A stretch of 64,000 nt of DNA from positions 310,001 through 374,000 of the forward strand of contig NZ_QXGI01000002.1 in the NCBI RefSeq assembly GCF_003952025.1. The letters are read 5' to 3'. This stretch comes from Bifidobacterium castoris (lineage in GTDB: Bacteria; Actinomycetota; Actinomycetes; Actinomycetales; Bifidobacteriaceae). How positions within the stretch are numbered: the first letter of the stretch is position 1; each line of letters opens with the position of its first letter. The notes beneath the pieces are model-generated. The model was not told the origin of the DNA, searched no databases, and saw nothing but the letters and a program-made list of their open reading frames with translations. Of the stretch, positions 1 through 8,753 are shown in pieces. Both the position numbers and the translations under genes were made by a program.

Positions 1-390
1 GCGGCCGTCTTCGGGCATCAGCTGCTCGAGCTGCTCGTCGGTGCTGTATGCGAACGGCGCCGTATGGCGCGTGCGTCCGGAGTCGTTGAGCGCATTCGCG
101 ATCGCGCTTCCGGCGACGCCGGCGCCGAGGCCGCACGCGAGGCTGATGCCGACGACGAAGGCCGTCATCTTGCCGCTCAGCTTGTCGTGGACGCGCGCGG
201 TCGCGCCGGTCGGAGCCGGCATCGGGTTCGCTGTATACATCGGAGTGTGCGGACGGCGCGCGAAGTCGTAGTCGTACGCTTTCGTCGAATCGGGCTGCTG
301 CGGAGAGCCGGCGACCGGCTGCTGCGCTACCGTCGGCGTCTCGTCCGCGTTCGTCGCGGCGGCGTGGATGTCGTGATCGTGGTTCGTCAT
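1..390 (-). CDS. Membrane-anchored protein, N-terminal part (possible HtrA-type protease)
   Basis: The gene runs off the left edge; 130 codons are visible. The start is ATG at 390 with an AGAGGA ribosome site a few bases upstream. The first ~68 residues are polar, rich in Pro, Ala, Thr and Gln, with several His/Asp near the start, and should lie in the cytoplasm. A single hydrophobic segment follows at about residues 73-98 (FVVGISLACGLGAGVAGSAI), then a polar stretch that should be outside the cell. A disordered cytoplasmic tail, one membrane anchor and an extracellular domain is how actinobacterial HtrA/DegP serine proteases begin, but the catalytic domain is outside the window. The HtrA label is therefore an inference from architecture only; another anchored extracellular protein is possible. 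Confidence 0.6.
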   Translation of the reverse strand, partial: MTNHDHDIHAAATNADETPTVAQQPVAGSPQQPDSTKAYDYDFARRPHTPMYTANPMPAPTGATARVHDKLSGKMTAFVVGISLACGLGAGVAGSAIANALNDSGRTRHTAPFAYSTDEQLEQLMPEDGR

Positions 391-1008
391 GATGTTCCTC
401 TGCTTGATCGATGCGCGTCCTGCGCGACGCGTGAATCTGCTAATGGAACCATTTCAGTCGACGGTCATTGGACCCGGCTTGGCATCCGGTTGCAATCGGC
501 TTCACAATCGCTGAAAATCCTCTGAAAACACCGTTTCTTCACAATCGCGGCACCTATGGATGCGCCTCGGTCGGCGATCTGCGCGCCCAGAGCCGTGCGA
601 TCGCGTCGGCGTCACGGGTCGATCGATCGCGGCGCGGCGAAGCGGGCCTTGCCGCCGCGCTCGAGCCATTCGACTGTTGGACGGTGCGCGGTGGACGAAC
701 GCGCGCCGCCTTCGGATAGCGCGTGCGCATGCGCCCATCTGCTGTGCGCATATCTCGATGGTTCCCGGGAACTATCGAGATATGCCCGGGTGTCCGGCGC
801 CGGATGGGGCACGATGCGCGTTGGTGTGCGGGTCTTGTGCAAGAGTGTGCTGTTGGGCCGGGGCTATGGTTGATGCTGTGCGGTTATGCATCATGGGGCC
901 GCCGGTCGGATCGCGGTTTGGGCGCATGATTCGGTAGTTTGAGGAAAACAGCGAGCTATGCGGCGGTGGGGATGGCGGAGACAGGGGACGGCGCTCGCCG
1001 GATATCGT
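391..1008. other. Gene-poor intergenic stretch
   Basis: About 620 bases lie between the start of the minus-strand membrane protein and the tRNA-Lys terminator. Short open frames exist on both strands, but none has a ribosome site or a protein-like composition. The only clear structure is the 38-bp palindrome at 748-785. The part next to 390 should hold the promoter of the membrane-protein gene; no convincing -35/-10 pair was found. Confidence 0.5.
748..785. repeat. 38-bp near-perfect palindrome
   Basis: The left arm GCATATCTCGAT is followed by a TTCCCGGGAA core and the right arm ATCGAGATATGC. The two halves are exact reverse complements except for one G/T pair, and there is no loop at the centre. 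It has no T-run, so it is not a typical intrinsic terminator, and it lies in a gene-free stretch. An operator for a large dimeric or tetrameric regulator, or a cruciform-forming site, are both possible. Confidence 0.75.
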
Positions 1009-1050
1009 AAAGGCCCTGAACCCTTGGGATCTCAAGGGTTCAGGGCCTTT
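1009..1050 (-). terminator. Terminator of tRNA-Lys
   Basis: A perfect 18-bp stem (AAAGGCCCTGAACCCTTG at 1009-1026 against 1033-1050) has a 6-base loop and begins 7 bases past the tRNA 3' end in the minus direction. The A/T ends of the stem supply a short U-run. Confidence 0.85.
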
Positions 1051-1056
1051 CGCCGG

Positions 1057-1129
1057 TGCCCCCCCAGGGATTCGAACCCTGAACCCACGACTTAAAAGGA
1101 CGCTGCTCTAACCGTTGAGCTAGAGGGGC
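1057..1129 (-). tRNA. tRNA-Lys (anticodon TTT)
   Basis: Reading the minus strand from 1129, the acceptor GCCCCTC pairs with GGGGGGC, leaving A as the discriminator at 1057. The D arm is GCTC/GAGC. The anticodon loop CTTTTAA puts TTT at 34-36, and the T arm is CAGGG-TTCGAAT-CCCTG. CCA is not encoded in full. The anticodon stem as read (GCGTC against GTCGT) has one T-T mismatch and a G-T pair, which is unusual but does not change the anticodon. Confidence 0.93.
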
Positions 1130-1194
1130 AACAACGTGCAATTATACATTGCCGGATTGATTTCGCAAATCGTTGTGCTGGTCCGCCGGCGCGC

Positions 1195-1200
1195 TAACGT
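1195..1200 (+). promoter_or_regulatory. Putative -10 of a leaderless C69 dipeptidase mRNA
   Basis: TAACGT ends 7 bases before the ATG at 1208. No Shine-Dalgarno sequence is present, so transcription should begin at or next to the start codon. Confidence 0.4.
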
Positions 1201-1207
1201 GGTCATC

Positions 1208-2743
1208 ATGTCTTGCACCACATTGTTAGTCGGAAAATCAGCCAGCATCGACGGCTCCACGATCATCGCGCGCAACGACGACTCGGGCAGCGGCGCCTAC
1301 GATCCGAAGCGCTTCGTCGTCGTGGCCCCCGAGGACCAGCCGCGGCGGTACTCGAACGTGGCCGGGACCTTCCGCATCGAGCTGCCCGACGACCCGTGCC
1401 GCTACAGCATCGTGCCGAACGTGCGCGACAACCGCGGCATCCTCGCCGAGGCCGGCGTCAACGAGCACAACGTGGCGATGAGCGCGACGGAGACGATCAG
1501 CGTCAACCCGCGCGTCCTCGCCGCCGACCCCTATGTCAAGGCGGACAAGGACGGCGTCGGCGAACAGGTCAGCGGATTCGGCGAGGAGGACGTCATCACG
1601 CTTGTATTGCCGTACGTCACGACGGCGCGCGAGGGCGTCGAACGGCTCGGCGCGCTGCTCGAGGCCTACGGCACCTACGAGTCGAACGGCATCATCATCA
1701 GCGACGTGGACGAGATCTGGTACGTCGAGACGATCGGCGGCCACCATTGGATCGCGCGCCGCGTGCCCGACGACTGCTACGCGGCGGTACCGAACCAGCT
1801 CGGCATCGACGCCCTCGACTTCGACGACGCGTTGAGCGAACGGCGCAACAACATGTGCAGCGCCGATCTGCGCGAGTTCATCGACGCCCACCATCTCAAC
1901 CGCGCGATGGCGTCCGAGAACAACAGCCCCGCGCATTTCGACACGCGAGGCGCCTTCGGCACGGCCACGTCGAAGGACGCGATCTACAACACGCCGCGCG
2001 CGTGGTACATGCAGCGCCGCCTCAACCCGTCGCATGATTGGGACGGCCCGGACGCCGAATACCGGCCGGACTCGCAGGACCTGCCGTGGTGCCGCGAACC
2101 GGAGCGCAAGGTGAGCGTCGAGGATGTGGCCTTCCTGATGGGCTCTCATTTCGACGGCACACCCTACGACCCTTACGGCACGACCGGCACGGCGGAAAGC
2201 CGCCACCGCTACCGCCCGATCGGCGTCAACCGCACCGGCCACATGGTGTGCATGCAGATCCGCCCCTACGTGCCCGAGGCGAACCGCGCGCTCATGTGGA
2301 TCTCCTACGGCTGCGGCACGTTCACGGCGCCGGCGCCGTTCTACGCGAACGTGCTCGATACGCCGCCGTTCCTGCGCGACACCGAGCCGGTGCACGCGTC
2401 GACCGATTCGCTGTACTGGATGAACCGCCTCATCGCCGTCATCGCCGACGCCCACTGGTACGACACGAACGGCGAGATCGAACAGTACATCGAGGACGTG
2501 CTGTCCTACGGCCTCAACCTCGTCGAGCACACCGACGCCTCGCTCGCCGAGGACGCGGACGCGCTCGCCGACGACGGCGCCGACGGACGACGCGCGGCCG
2601 TGCGGCTCGCGCTCGCCGACGCGAACGGGGCGATGGCGACGTGGCTGCGCGGACGCACGCAGACGCTGCTCGACCAGGTGCTGTACACGTCAAGCAACCT
2701 GATGCACAACGCGTTCAGGATGTCGGATCACTGGATGCAGTGA
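1208..2743 (+). CDS. C69-family dipeptidase (PepD type)
   Basis: This is a 511-residue Ntn-hydrolase of peptidase family C69, related to lactobacillar PepD. It should cleave a broad range of dipeptides in the cytoplasm. The start at 1208 gives MSCTTLLVGKSASIDGSTI, which places the expected nucleophile Cys at position 3, exposed after N-terminal processing, followed by the family's GS-T-I-ARN(D/E)D stretch. An upstream in-frame ATG at 1136 would bury the Cys behind 24 unrelated residues and is rejected. The length is normal for the family. There is no signal peptide. The last 29 bases overlap the convergent TetR gene. No ribosome site is seen; a TAnnnT box 7 bases upstream suggests a leaderless transcript. 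Confidence 0.92.
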   Translation: MSCTTLLVGKSASIDGSTIIARNDDSGSGAYDPKRFVVVAPEDQPRRYSNVAGTFRIELPDDPCRYSIVPNVRDNRGILAEAGVNEHNVAMSATETISVNPRVLAADPYVKADKDGVGEQVSGFGEEDVITLVLPYVTTAREGVERLGALLEAYGTYESNGIIISDVDEIWYVETIGGHHWIARRVPDDCYAAVPNQLGIDALDFDDALSERRNNMCSADLREFIDAHHLNRAMASENNSPAHFDTRGAFGTATSKDAIYNTPRAWYMQRRLNPSHDWDGPDAEYRPDSQDLPWCREPERKVSVEDVAFLMGSHFDGTPYDPYGTTGTAESRHRYRPIGVNRTGHMVCMQIRPYVPEANRALMWISYGCGTFTAPAPFYANVLDTPPFLRDTEPVHASTDSLYWMNRLIAVIADAHWYDTNGEIEQYIEDVLSYGLNLVEHTDASLAEDADALADDGADGRRAAVRLALADANGAMATWLRGRTQTLLDQVLYTSSNLMHNAFRMSDHWMQ

Positions 2744-3458
2744 CCGCGCCGTCGGCGCCGTCGTCCTCGGATTCCTCGGATGTCGGCGCCGATTGCGGTT
2801 CGTCCTTCGCGGCGCGCTCGCGTTCCTTGCGCGCCTTCTCGCCTTCGAAGCGCAGCGCCGGCTTCGCCTCCATGCGTGACAGGCCGTTCCACGCGAGGTT
2901 CACGATGAGCGCGGCGAGCTGCTCCTTGCTGAGCTTGCGCTGGTCGGCCCAGTACTGGCCGGTGTACACGGTCATGCCCACGAGCATCTGCGCATAGTAC
3001 GGCGCGTGCTTCGCCGGCAGCTTTTGCCGCTTGAACCATTCCTCGAGGATCTCGCCGACGCGCGTGGAGACGTCGCCGAGCAGCGACGAGAACGAACTCG
3101 TCGGATCGGTCGTCGGCGAATCGCGCACAAGCACCTGGAAGCCTTCCGCGTTCTCCTCGATGTAGGTGAGCAGCGCGAGCGTCGTGCGTTCGACGATCTG
3201 GCGCGGATGGACGTTCTCGCCCGACAGCGCCTGGAACAGCGCGTCGTTGAGCGCGCGCATCTCGCGGTCGACGACGACGGCGTACAGTCCCTCCTTGCCA
3301 CCGAAATGCTCATAGACGATCGGTTTGCTTACCTTGGCGGTCGCGGCGATCTCCTCGACGCTGACCGCTTCGAAACCCTTGGACGCGAACAGCGAACGGC
3401 CGATGCGGATGAGCTGTTCGCGGCGCTGATACGACGACATTCTGGAAGCGTTTGCCAT
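2715..3458 (-). CDS. TetR-family transcriptional regulator
   Basis: A 247-residue TetR repressor. The N-terminal helix-turn-helix is at about residues 10-57 (LIRIGRSLFASKGFEAVSVE, then IAATAKVSKPIVYEHFGGK), with the typical YxHFxxKxxL ending. The rest is the alpha-helical ligand-binding domain, and the C-terminal ~40 residues are charged, Ser/Glu-rich and probably disordered. It is convergent with the C69 dipeptidase and overlaps its 3' end by 29 bases, and it is divergent from ftsY only 62 bases away. It might control itself or ftsY, but no operator was recognised in the short intergenic region. The start at 3458 is tentative; a second ATG lies at 3440. Confidence 0.9.
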   Translation of the reverse strand: MANASRMSSYQRREQLIRIGRSLFASKGFEAVSVEEIAATAKVSKPIVYEHFGGKEGLYAVVVDREMRALNDALFQALSGENVHPRQIVERTTLALLTYIEENAEGFQVLVRDSPTTDPTSSFSSLLGDVSTRVGEILEEWFKRQKLPAKHAPYYAQMLVGMTVYTGQYWADQRKLSKEQLAALIVNLAWNGLSRMEAKPALRFEGEKARKERERAAKDEPQSAPTSEESEDDGADGAVTASSDPTS

Positions 3459-3508
3459 ACCGCGTATTCTTTCACGTCCTCTTGATTGGCCGTGTCCGTT
3501 GAGTTTTT

Positions 3509-3514
3509 TAGGCT
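3509..3514 (+). promoter_or_regulatory. Putative -10 of ftsY (leaderless type)
   Basis: TAGGCT ends 6 bases before the ftsY ATG at 3521, after a run of six T. This fits the TAnnnT-N6-8-ATG arrangement seen at other genes in the window. Confidence 0.4.
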
Positions 3515-3520
3515 GAGGCT

Positions 3521-4936
3521 ATGGATACGAACACCGTGTACGGCATCATCGCCGTCGTGGTCATCGCCGTGCTGTTCATCGTGGGCGGCATCTGGGCCGA
3601 TCGGTCACGCAAGAAGAGAATCAACAAGGCGCAGGAGGAAGCCAAGGCGAAGGCCGACGCACGCCTCGCCGCCGAACGCGAGCGGGCGCGCAAGGCCGCC
3701 GTCGAGGCGCCGGCCAAGCAGGCCGCGAAACCCGAGCATCCGCAGCCGAAGAAGGTCCCCGAGCCTGAGGAATCCACTGAAGAGGCGGCTGGGGAATCCG
3801 CCAAGTCGGCCGTTGAGGGATTGCACGAGACGGCCGTCGAGGAGACGGTTGAATCGGGGCCGGCCACTGAGGAAACGGTCGCCGAGGAGCTGGCCATCGA
3901 AGCCGAAGAGGAGACGGCCGAGGAAGAGGAGGCCGAACCCGCCGTCGTCGACGAGACGATCGTCGAGGAGGTTCCGGCGCCCCCCGAGGAGCAGCCGGAG
4001 AAGCCGGTCGGCAAGAAGGGACGCCTGCAGCGGCTGCGCGAACGGCTCTCCAAGTCGAGCAACCCCTTCGGCAAGGCGCTGTTCAACATCCTCGCGAAGG
4101 ACCATCTGTCCGAGACGGATTGGGAGGACGTCGAGGACACGCTGCTGCTCGCCGACGTCGGCGCCGAGGCGAGCGAGGAGCTCGTCGAACAGCTGCGCCG
4201 CGACGTGCGCGTGACCGGCGAGACCGACCCGACGCAGCTGCGTGAGGCGCTGCGCGCCGAACTGCTCAACCTTGTCGGCACCGACGTCGACCGCCGCCTC
4301 GAGGCGGAGAAGCCCGTCGCGAGCACGCCGAGCGTCATCATCATGGTCGGCGTCAACGGCACCGGCAAGACGACGACGACCGGCAAGCTCGCGCGTCTGT
4401 TCGTCTCCGAGGACAGGAAGGTCATGCTCGGCGCCGCGGACACGTTCCGCGCGGCCGCCGCGGACCAGCTCGAGACCTGGGGTGCGAAGGTCGGCGTGCC
4501 GGTCGTGCGTTCGGACAAGGACGGCGCGGACCCGGCGTCGGTTGCCTTCGAGGCTTCGGCGAAGGCGAAGGAGACCGGCATGGACGTGCTCATCATCGAC
4601 ACGGCCGGCCGTCTGCAGAACAAGGCGAACCTGATGGACGAGCTCGGCAAGATCCGCCGCGTCACAGAGAAGAACCTGCCGGTGGCCGAGGTGCTGCTCG
4701 TGCTCGACGCGACGACCGGGCAGAACGGCATGACGCAGGCGAAGGTGTTCGCCGAGGCGATCGGCATCACCGGCGTCGTGCTCACGAAGCTCGACGGCTC
4801 GGCGAAGGGCGGCATCGTCATCTCGGTGCAGAAGGAGCTCGGCGTGCCGGTCAAGCTCGTCGGCGTCGGCGAAGGGCCGGACGACCTCGCGCCCTTCGAC
4901 CCGGAATCCTTCGTCGACGGCATCCTCGGCGAATAG
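3521..4936 (+). CDS. ftsY: Signal recognition particle receptor FtsY
   Basis: The SRP receptor GTPase docks SRP-ribosome complexes at the membrane; 471 residues. An N-terminal hydrophobic helix at about 5-26 (YGIIAVVVIAVLFIVGGIWA) should anchor it directly in the membrane, as in other actinobacteria. A long Glu/Ala-rich acidic A domain (about 30-155) follows, then the NG domains. GTPase motifs are GVNGTGKTTTTGKLA (P-loop), DTAGRLQ, TKLDGSAKGG and the C-terminal GVGEGPDDLAPF. All catalytic elements are present. The RNA partner of the pathway is encoded at 57671. The gene stands alone between a divergent TetR gene and a very long hairpin terminator. Confidence 0.97.
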   Translation: MDTNTVYGIIAVVVIAVLFIVGGIWADRSRKKRINKAQEEAKAKADARLAAERERARKAAVEAPAKQAAKPEHPQPKKVPEPEESTEEAAGESAKSAVEGLHETAVEETVESGPATEETVAEELAIEAEEETAEEEEAEPAVVDETIVEEVPAPPEEQPEKPVGKKGRLQRLRERLSKSSNPFGKALFNILAKDHLSETDWEDVEDTLLLADVGAEASEELVEQLRRDVRVTGETDPTQLREALRAELLNLVGTDVDRRLEAEKPVASTPSVIIMVGVNGTGKTTTTGKLARLFVSEDRKVMLGAADTFRAAAADQLETWGAKVGVPVVRSDKDGADPASVAFEASAKAKETGMDVLIIDTAGRLQNKANLMDELGKIRRVTEKNLPVAEVLLVLDATTGQNGMTQAKVFAEAIGITGVVLTKLDGSAKGGIVISVQKELGVPVKLVGVGEGPDDLAPFDPESFVDGILGE

Positions 4937-4954
4937 CCGGCGCACGCGTTCGAC

Positions 4955-5004
4955 GACGGCGAAACGGGGCATGAACCGTACGGTTCATGCCCCGTTTCGC
5001 CGTC
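4955..5004 (+). terminator. Terminator after ftsY, 24-bp stem
   Basis: GACGGCGAAACGGGGCATGA (4955-4974) and the next four bases pair perfectly with 4981-5004 across a two-base TA centre. It works as an inverted repeat in both directions. No long T-run follows, as is common in high-GC actinobacteria. Confidence 0.8.
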
Positions 5005-5016
5005 CTACGGCGTTTT

Positions 5017-5039
5017 ACACTTTCGTAACGCGGCGAAAC
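5017..5039 (+). promoter_or_regulatory. Possible GlnR-like box upstream of amt
   Basis: GTAAC (5025-5029) and GAAAC (5035-5039) are spaced by 5 bases, directly downstream of a TACACT hexamer. This resembles the GTnAC-n6-GAAAC half-sites of actinobacterial GlnR, though the spacing is one base short. It lies 130 bases before amt. This is a weak match. Confidence 0.25.
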
Positions 5040-5167
5040 ATGCTCAACATCCGCGGGGCGTTCCATATGGCGTGTGAGCTCCGCAAGGGGCTGCAACGCA
5101 AGAGAGTCGGCCGCCGGTTGCATCGGCGGACAAGGCAAGACAATACACATGAGAGGGAGGTGGCCGT

Positions 5168-6460
5168 ATGGGACAGCTTGATTCCGGTAATGCCGCGTGG
5201 ATATTGACGAGCGCGTGCTTGGTGTTCCTTATGACACCCGGTGTTGCATTCTTCTACGGCGGCATGGTCCGCGCCAAGGCCGTACTGAACATGATGATGA
5301 TGGAGGCGGCGGCGCTGTCCGTCACGATCATCATCTGGGGCCTGTGGGGCTGGTCGATCGCCTACGCCGGCCATTCGATCGGCGGCGTCTTCGGCGATCC
5401 GGCGACCGGTTTCCTGCTGCGTGACACGATGGTCGCGCAGGACGGCGTCTTCACGTCGGCGAGCATGAACTCGAACAACTATCCGGCTTCCGTCGACGTC
5501 GGCTTCCAGGCCGCCTTCGCGATGATCACCGTCGCGCTCATCTGCGGCGCGATCGCCGAACGCGTCAAGTACAGCACATGGATGATCTTCGTCGCGCTGT
5601 GGGTCACCTTCGACTACGCGCCGATGGCGCACATGGTCTGGAACGGCGGCCTGCTGTCCGCCGACGGCCCGATCTCTCAGGCGATCGGCGCGGCCGCGCA
5701 CGACTTCGCGGGCGGCACCGTCGTCCACATCAACGCCGCCGTCGCGGCGCTGATCATCGTGCTGATCATCGGCAAGCGCAAGGGCTTCGGCACCGAGCCG
5801 ATGCGCCCGCACAACGTCCCCTTCGTCATGCTCGGCGCATTCCTGCTGTGGTTCGGCTGGTTCGGTTTCAACGCCGGCTCCGCCTTCGCCGCGAACGGCA
5901 CCGCCGGCTACGCCTGGGTCTCCACGTCGCTCGCCGCCGGCGCCGCGATGCTGGGCTGGGGCTTCACCGAGAAGATCCGCACCGGCCACTATACGGCGAT
6001 CGGCGCCGCCTCGGGCATCGTCGCCGGCCTCGTCGCGATCACGCCGGCCGCCGACGTCGTCTCCCCGATCTGGTCCATCGTGCTCGGCGCGATCGCCGGC
6101 ATCGTGACCTGCTTCGCCTGCTCGCTCAAGTACAAGCTCGGCTATGACGATTCGCTCGACGTCGTCGGCGTCCACGGCGTCGGCGGCCTCATCGGCACCG
6201 TCGCGCTCGGCTTCTTCATGCAGGACACCGGCCTGTTCTGCGGCGGCGACTGGCGTCAGCTCGTCGTGCAGATCGTCATCGCCCTCGTCGCGATGGCCTT
6301 CTCCGCCGTCATCACCACGATCATCGCCTTCGGCCTAGAGAAGACCGTCGGCTGGCGCGTGACCCAGGCCCAGGAGATCGGCGGCATCGATCTGGCCGAT
6401 CAGGGCGAACGCGCATACGATTTCGCTGGCACCGCCAGCTCCGTCATCAAGGAGATGTGA
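5168..6460 (+). CDS. amt: Ammonium transporter Amt
   Basis: An AmtB/Mep/Rh-family channel that takes up ammonium through the cytoplasmic membrane; 430 residues with about 11 hydrophobic segments. The family signature near residue 25-40 is FLMTPGVAFFYGGMVRAK. The conserved pore region includes DYAPMAHMVWNGG, the substrate-gate motif DFAGGTVVHINAA (His of the twin-His pair), and DVVGVHGVGGLIG with the second pore His. The start is supported by a strong GAGGGAGG ribosome site. The PII gene starts 4 bases after the stop, so the two are cotranscribed; PII is expected to plug the channel when nitrogen is plentiful. Confidence 0.97.
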   Translation: MGQLDSGNAAWILTSACLVFLMTPGVAFFYGGMVRAKAVLNMMMMEAAALSVTIIIWGLWGWSIAYAGHSIGGVFGDPATGFLLRDTMVAQDGVFTSASMNSNNYPASVDVGFQAAFAMITVALICGAIAERVKYSTWMIFVALWVTFDYAPMAHMVWNGGLLSADGPISQAIGAAAHDFAGGTVVHINAAVAALIIVLIIGKRKGFGTEPMRPHNVPFVMLGAFLLWFGWFGFNAGSAFAANGTAGYAWVSTSLAAGAAMLGWGFTEKIRTGHYTAIGAASGIVAGLVAITPAADVVSPIWSIVLGAIAGIVTCFACSLKYKLGYDDSLDVVGVHGVGGLIGTVALGFFMQDTGLFCGGDWRQLVVQIVIALVAMAFSAVITTIIAFGLEKTVGWRVTQAQEIGGIDLADQGERAYDFAGTASSVIKEM

Positions 6461-6802
<342 letters not shown>

Positions 6803-6830
6803 ACCCGACGACGAACCATGTGACACCCAA

Positions 6831-6870
6831 GGGACGGCCTCCGCTGCACGACGTGCGCGGAGGCCGTCCC
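6831..6870 (+). terminator. Hairpin between PII gene and glnD
   Basis: GGGACGGCCTCCGC (6831-6844) pairs perfectly with 6857-6870, with an extra GCAC/GTGC mini-stem inside the loop. It lies 60 bases before glnD, so it may be partial, allowing read-through at lower level. Confidence 0.7.
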
Positions 6871-6929
6871 CGTATCGCAACATCCGCAGTCCCACGGCGA
6901 CTGCACAACGCAGCCAGGAGGAATCGACG

Positions 6930-8753
6930 ATGACGACGGCGGTCGACGGTCTCAAGGAACGGATGCTCGCGCTGAGCGCGCCCGACGGGGACGGCGTGCT
7001 GCGCGGCGGCGCGGGCAAACGTGTGGAGCGCACGGCGCTCGCGATGGACGCGCTCGCGCGGCTGTGGGACGAGGCGTGCGCGGCGGTGCCCTTCGACGTG
7101 CCGTCCCACGGCATCGGACTCGCGGCGGTCGGCTCGCTCGCGCGCGGCCAGCTCGGACCGTGCTCCGACCTCGACCTCGTGCTCATCCACGACGGCCGGG
7201 CGCTCACCGGCGCGCGGCTCAACGAATTCGCGAACAGGCTGTGGTATCCGCTGTGGGACGCCGGCCTCGACCTCGACCACTCGGTGCGCACACGCGCGCA
7301 ATGCGAATCGGTGACCGACGCCGACCTGCCGGCGGCGATGGGCTGGCTCGACGTGCGGCCGGTCGCCGGCGACGCCGCGCTGATCGGCGGCACCGCCGTC
7401 TCGATCCTCGAAAGGTGGCGCAAGGCCGCGCGCAAACGGCTGCCGGAGCTGCTCGATTCGGCGAAGGCGCGCCTCGAGCGTTTCGGCCGCATGCCCTACG
7501 TCAACCAACCCGACGTCAAGGAGTCGCGCGGCGGCCTACGCGACGTCGTGCTCACGGCCGCGCTGTCCGCGTCGTGGCTCGCCGACCGTCCGCACGGCCG
7601 CTACGACGCAGCCGTCGAACGGCTGCTCGACGTGCGCGACTGCATCCATCTGGCCGCGCATAGGGACACGAATCTGCTGCTCGCGCCGTATCAGGCGCCT
7701 GTCGCGGCGATGCTCGGCCTCGCCGACCCGACGCTGCCCGAGGACGAGCGCGCGGCGAACTCGATCGACGACCTGCTCACATTGCTCGCCCGGCTCGGCC
7801 GTGCGATCGCGTTCTCGCTCGACGCGACGGCCGCGCGCGCCGAGCATACGCTCGTCCATGAGCAGCCGCGGTTCTCGTTCTTCCAGATCATGCATCCGCG
7901 CGCCGGCGGCAAGCGCGAGGCGCCGAAGTTCGAGCTGCTCGCGCCCGGCGTCGCGTTGCACGAGCAGGAGGTCGTGCTCGCGCCCGGCGTCGACGCGTCG
8001 AAGGACGGCGGACTGCCGCTGCGGGTGGCCGCGGCCGCCGCCGAACGGGGACTGCCGATCAACACGTCGACGCTTGCGAACCTCGCGAAGTCGCCCATCC
8101 GCTACACCGACTGGGACGACGGCTCGCGCGCCGACTTCATCCGCCTGCTCGCGAGCGGCGACCGTCTGCTCGGCGTCTGGGAGGAGATCGACTTCGTCGG
8201 CATCCCGAACCGCTGGATGCCCGAATGGGCGGCGATCCGCAACCGGCCGAGCGCGTCGGCGGCGCACCGGTACACGATCGACCGCCATATGATCGCCGTG
8301 ACGTCGCAGCTCGAACGCGGCTCGTACGACGACGGCCACTATGCGGCGCTGCTGCTCGCCGGGCTGCTGCACGACATCGGCAAGCGGCCGCGCGTCGCCG
8401 ATCACGCCCGCGAAGGCGGGCGGCATGCGCGCGCCGTGCTCGAACGGATGGGCTTCGCCGGGCCGATCGTGCATATGGCGACGCTGCTCGTGCGTGAGCA
8501 TCTGAGTCTGTCCGAGTTCTCGACCTCGCGCAACCCCAATGATCCGAAGGCCGGCGAGGAGCTCGCGGCGCGCGTGGAGGGCGATCCGACGCTGCTCGAC
8601 ATGCTGTTCGACCTGACGAAGGCAGACATGTCGTCACTCGGGGCGACCTCCGGCGAGCGGATCTCCGGGCAGGTCGGATGGAGCCGATGGAGCGCGCAGC
8701 TCGTCACGGCGATGGCGGCGAACGCGCATGCGGCGATCGTCGGGCGCGGCTGA
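6930..8753 (+). CDS. glnD: PII nucleotidyltransferase GlnD, lacking ACT domains
   Basis: The bifunctional enzyme that adds and removes a nucleotide on PII; 607 residues. The nucleotidyltransferase motif GSLARGQLGPCSDLDLV (G-S-x11-D-x-D type) is at about residues 73-90. The central GlnD/helical region follows, then an HD phosphohydrolase domain with LLHDIGKRPR at about 475 and the second-half signature LVREHLSLSEF. The protein ends about 25 residues after the HD domain. The two C-terminal ACT repeats that sense glutamine in enterobacterial (about 890 aa) and mycobacterial GlnD are absent. The start at 6930 follows a clear AGGAGG site; the open frame extends 60 codons upstream into the intergenic hairpin and is rejected. 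Confidence 0.93.
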   Translation: MTTAVDGLKERMLALSAPDGDGVLRGGAGKRVERTALAMDALARLWDEACAAVPFDVPSHGIGLAAVGSLARGQLGPCSDLDLVLIHDGRALTGARLNEFANRLWYPLWDAGLDLDHSVRTRAQCESVTDADLPAAMGWLDVRPVAGDAALIGGTAVSILERWRKAARKRLPELLDSAKARLERFGRMPYVNQPDVKESRGGLRDVVLTAALSASWLADRPHGRYDAAVERLLDVRDCIHLAAHRDTNLLLAPYQAPVAAMLGLADPTLPEDERAANSIDDLLTLLARLGRAIAFSLDATAARAEHTLVHEQPRFSFFQIMHPRAGGKREAPKFELLAPGVALHEQEVVLAPGVDASKDGGLPLRVAAAAAERGLPINTSTLANLAKSPIRYTDWDDGSRADFIRLLASGDRLLGVWEEIDFVGIPNRWMPEWAAIRNRPSASAAHRYTIDRHMIAVTSQLERGSYDDGHYAALLLAGLLHDIGKRPRVADHAREGGRHARAVLERMGFAGPIVHMATLLVREHLSLSEFSTSRNPNDPKAGEELAARVEGDPTLLDMLFDLTKADMSSLGATSGERISGQVGWSRWSAQLVTAMAANAHAAIVGRG

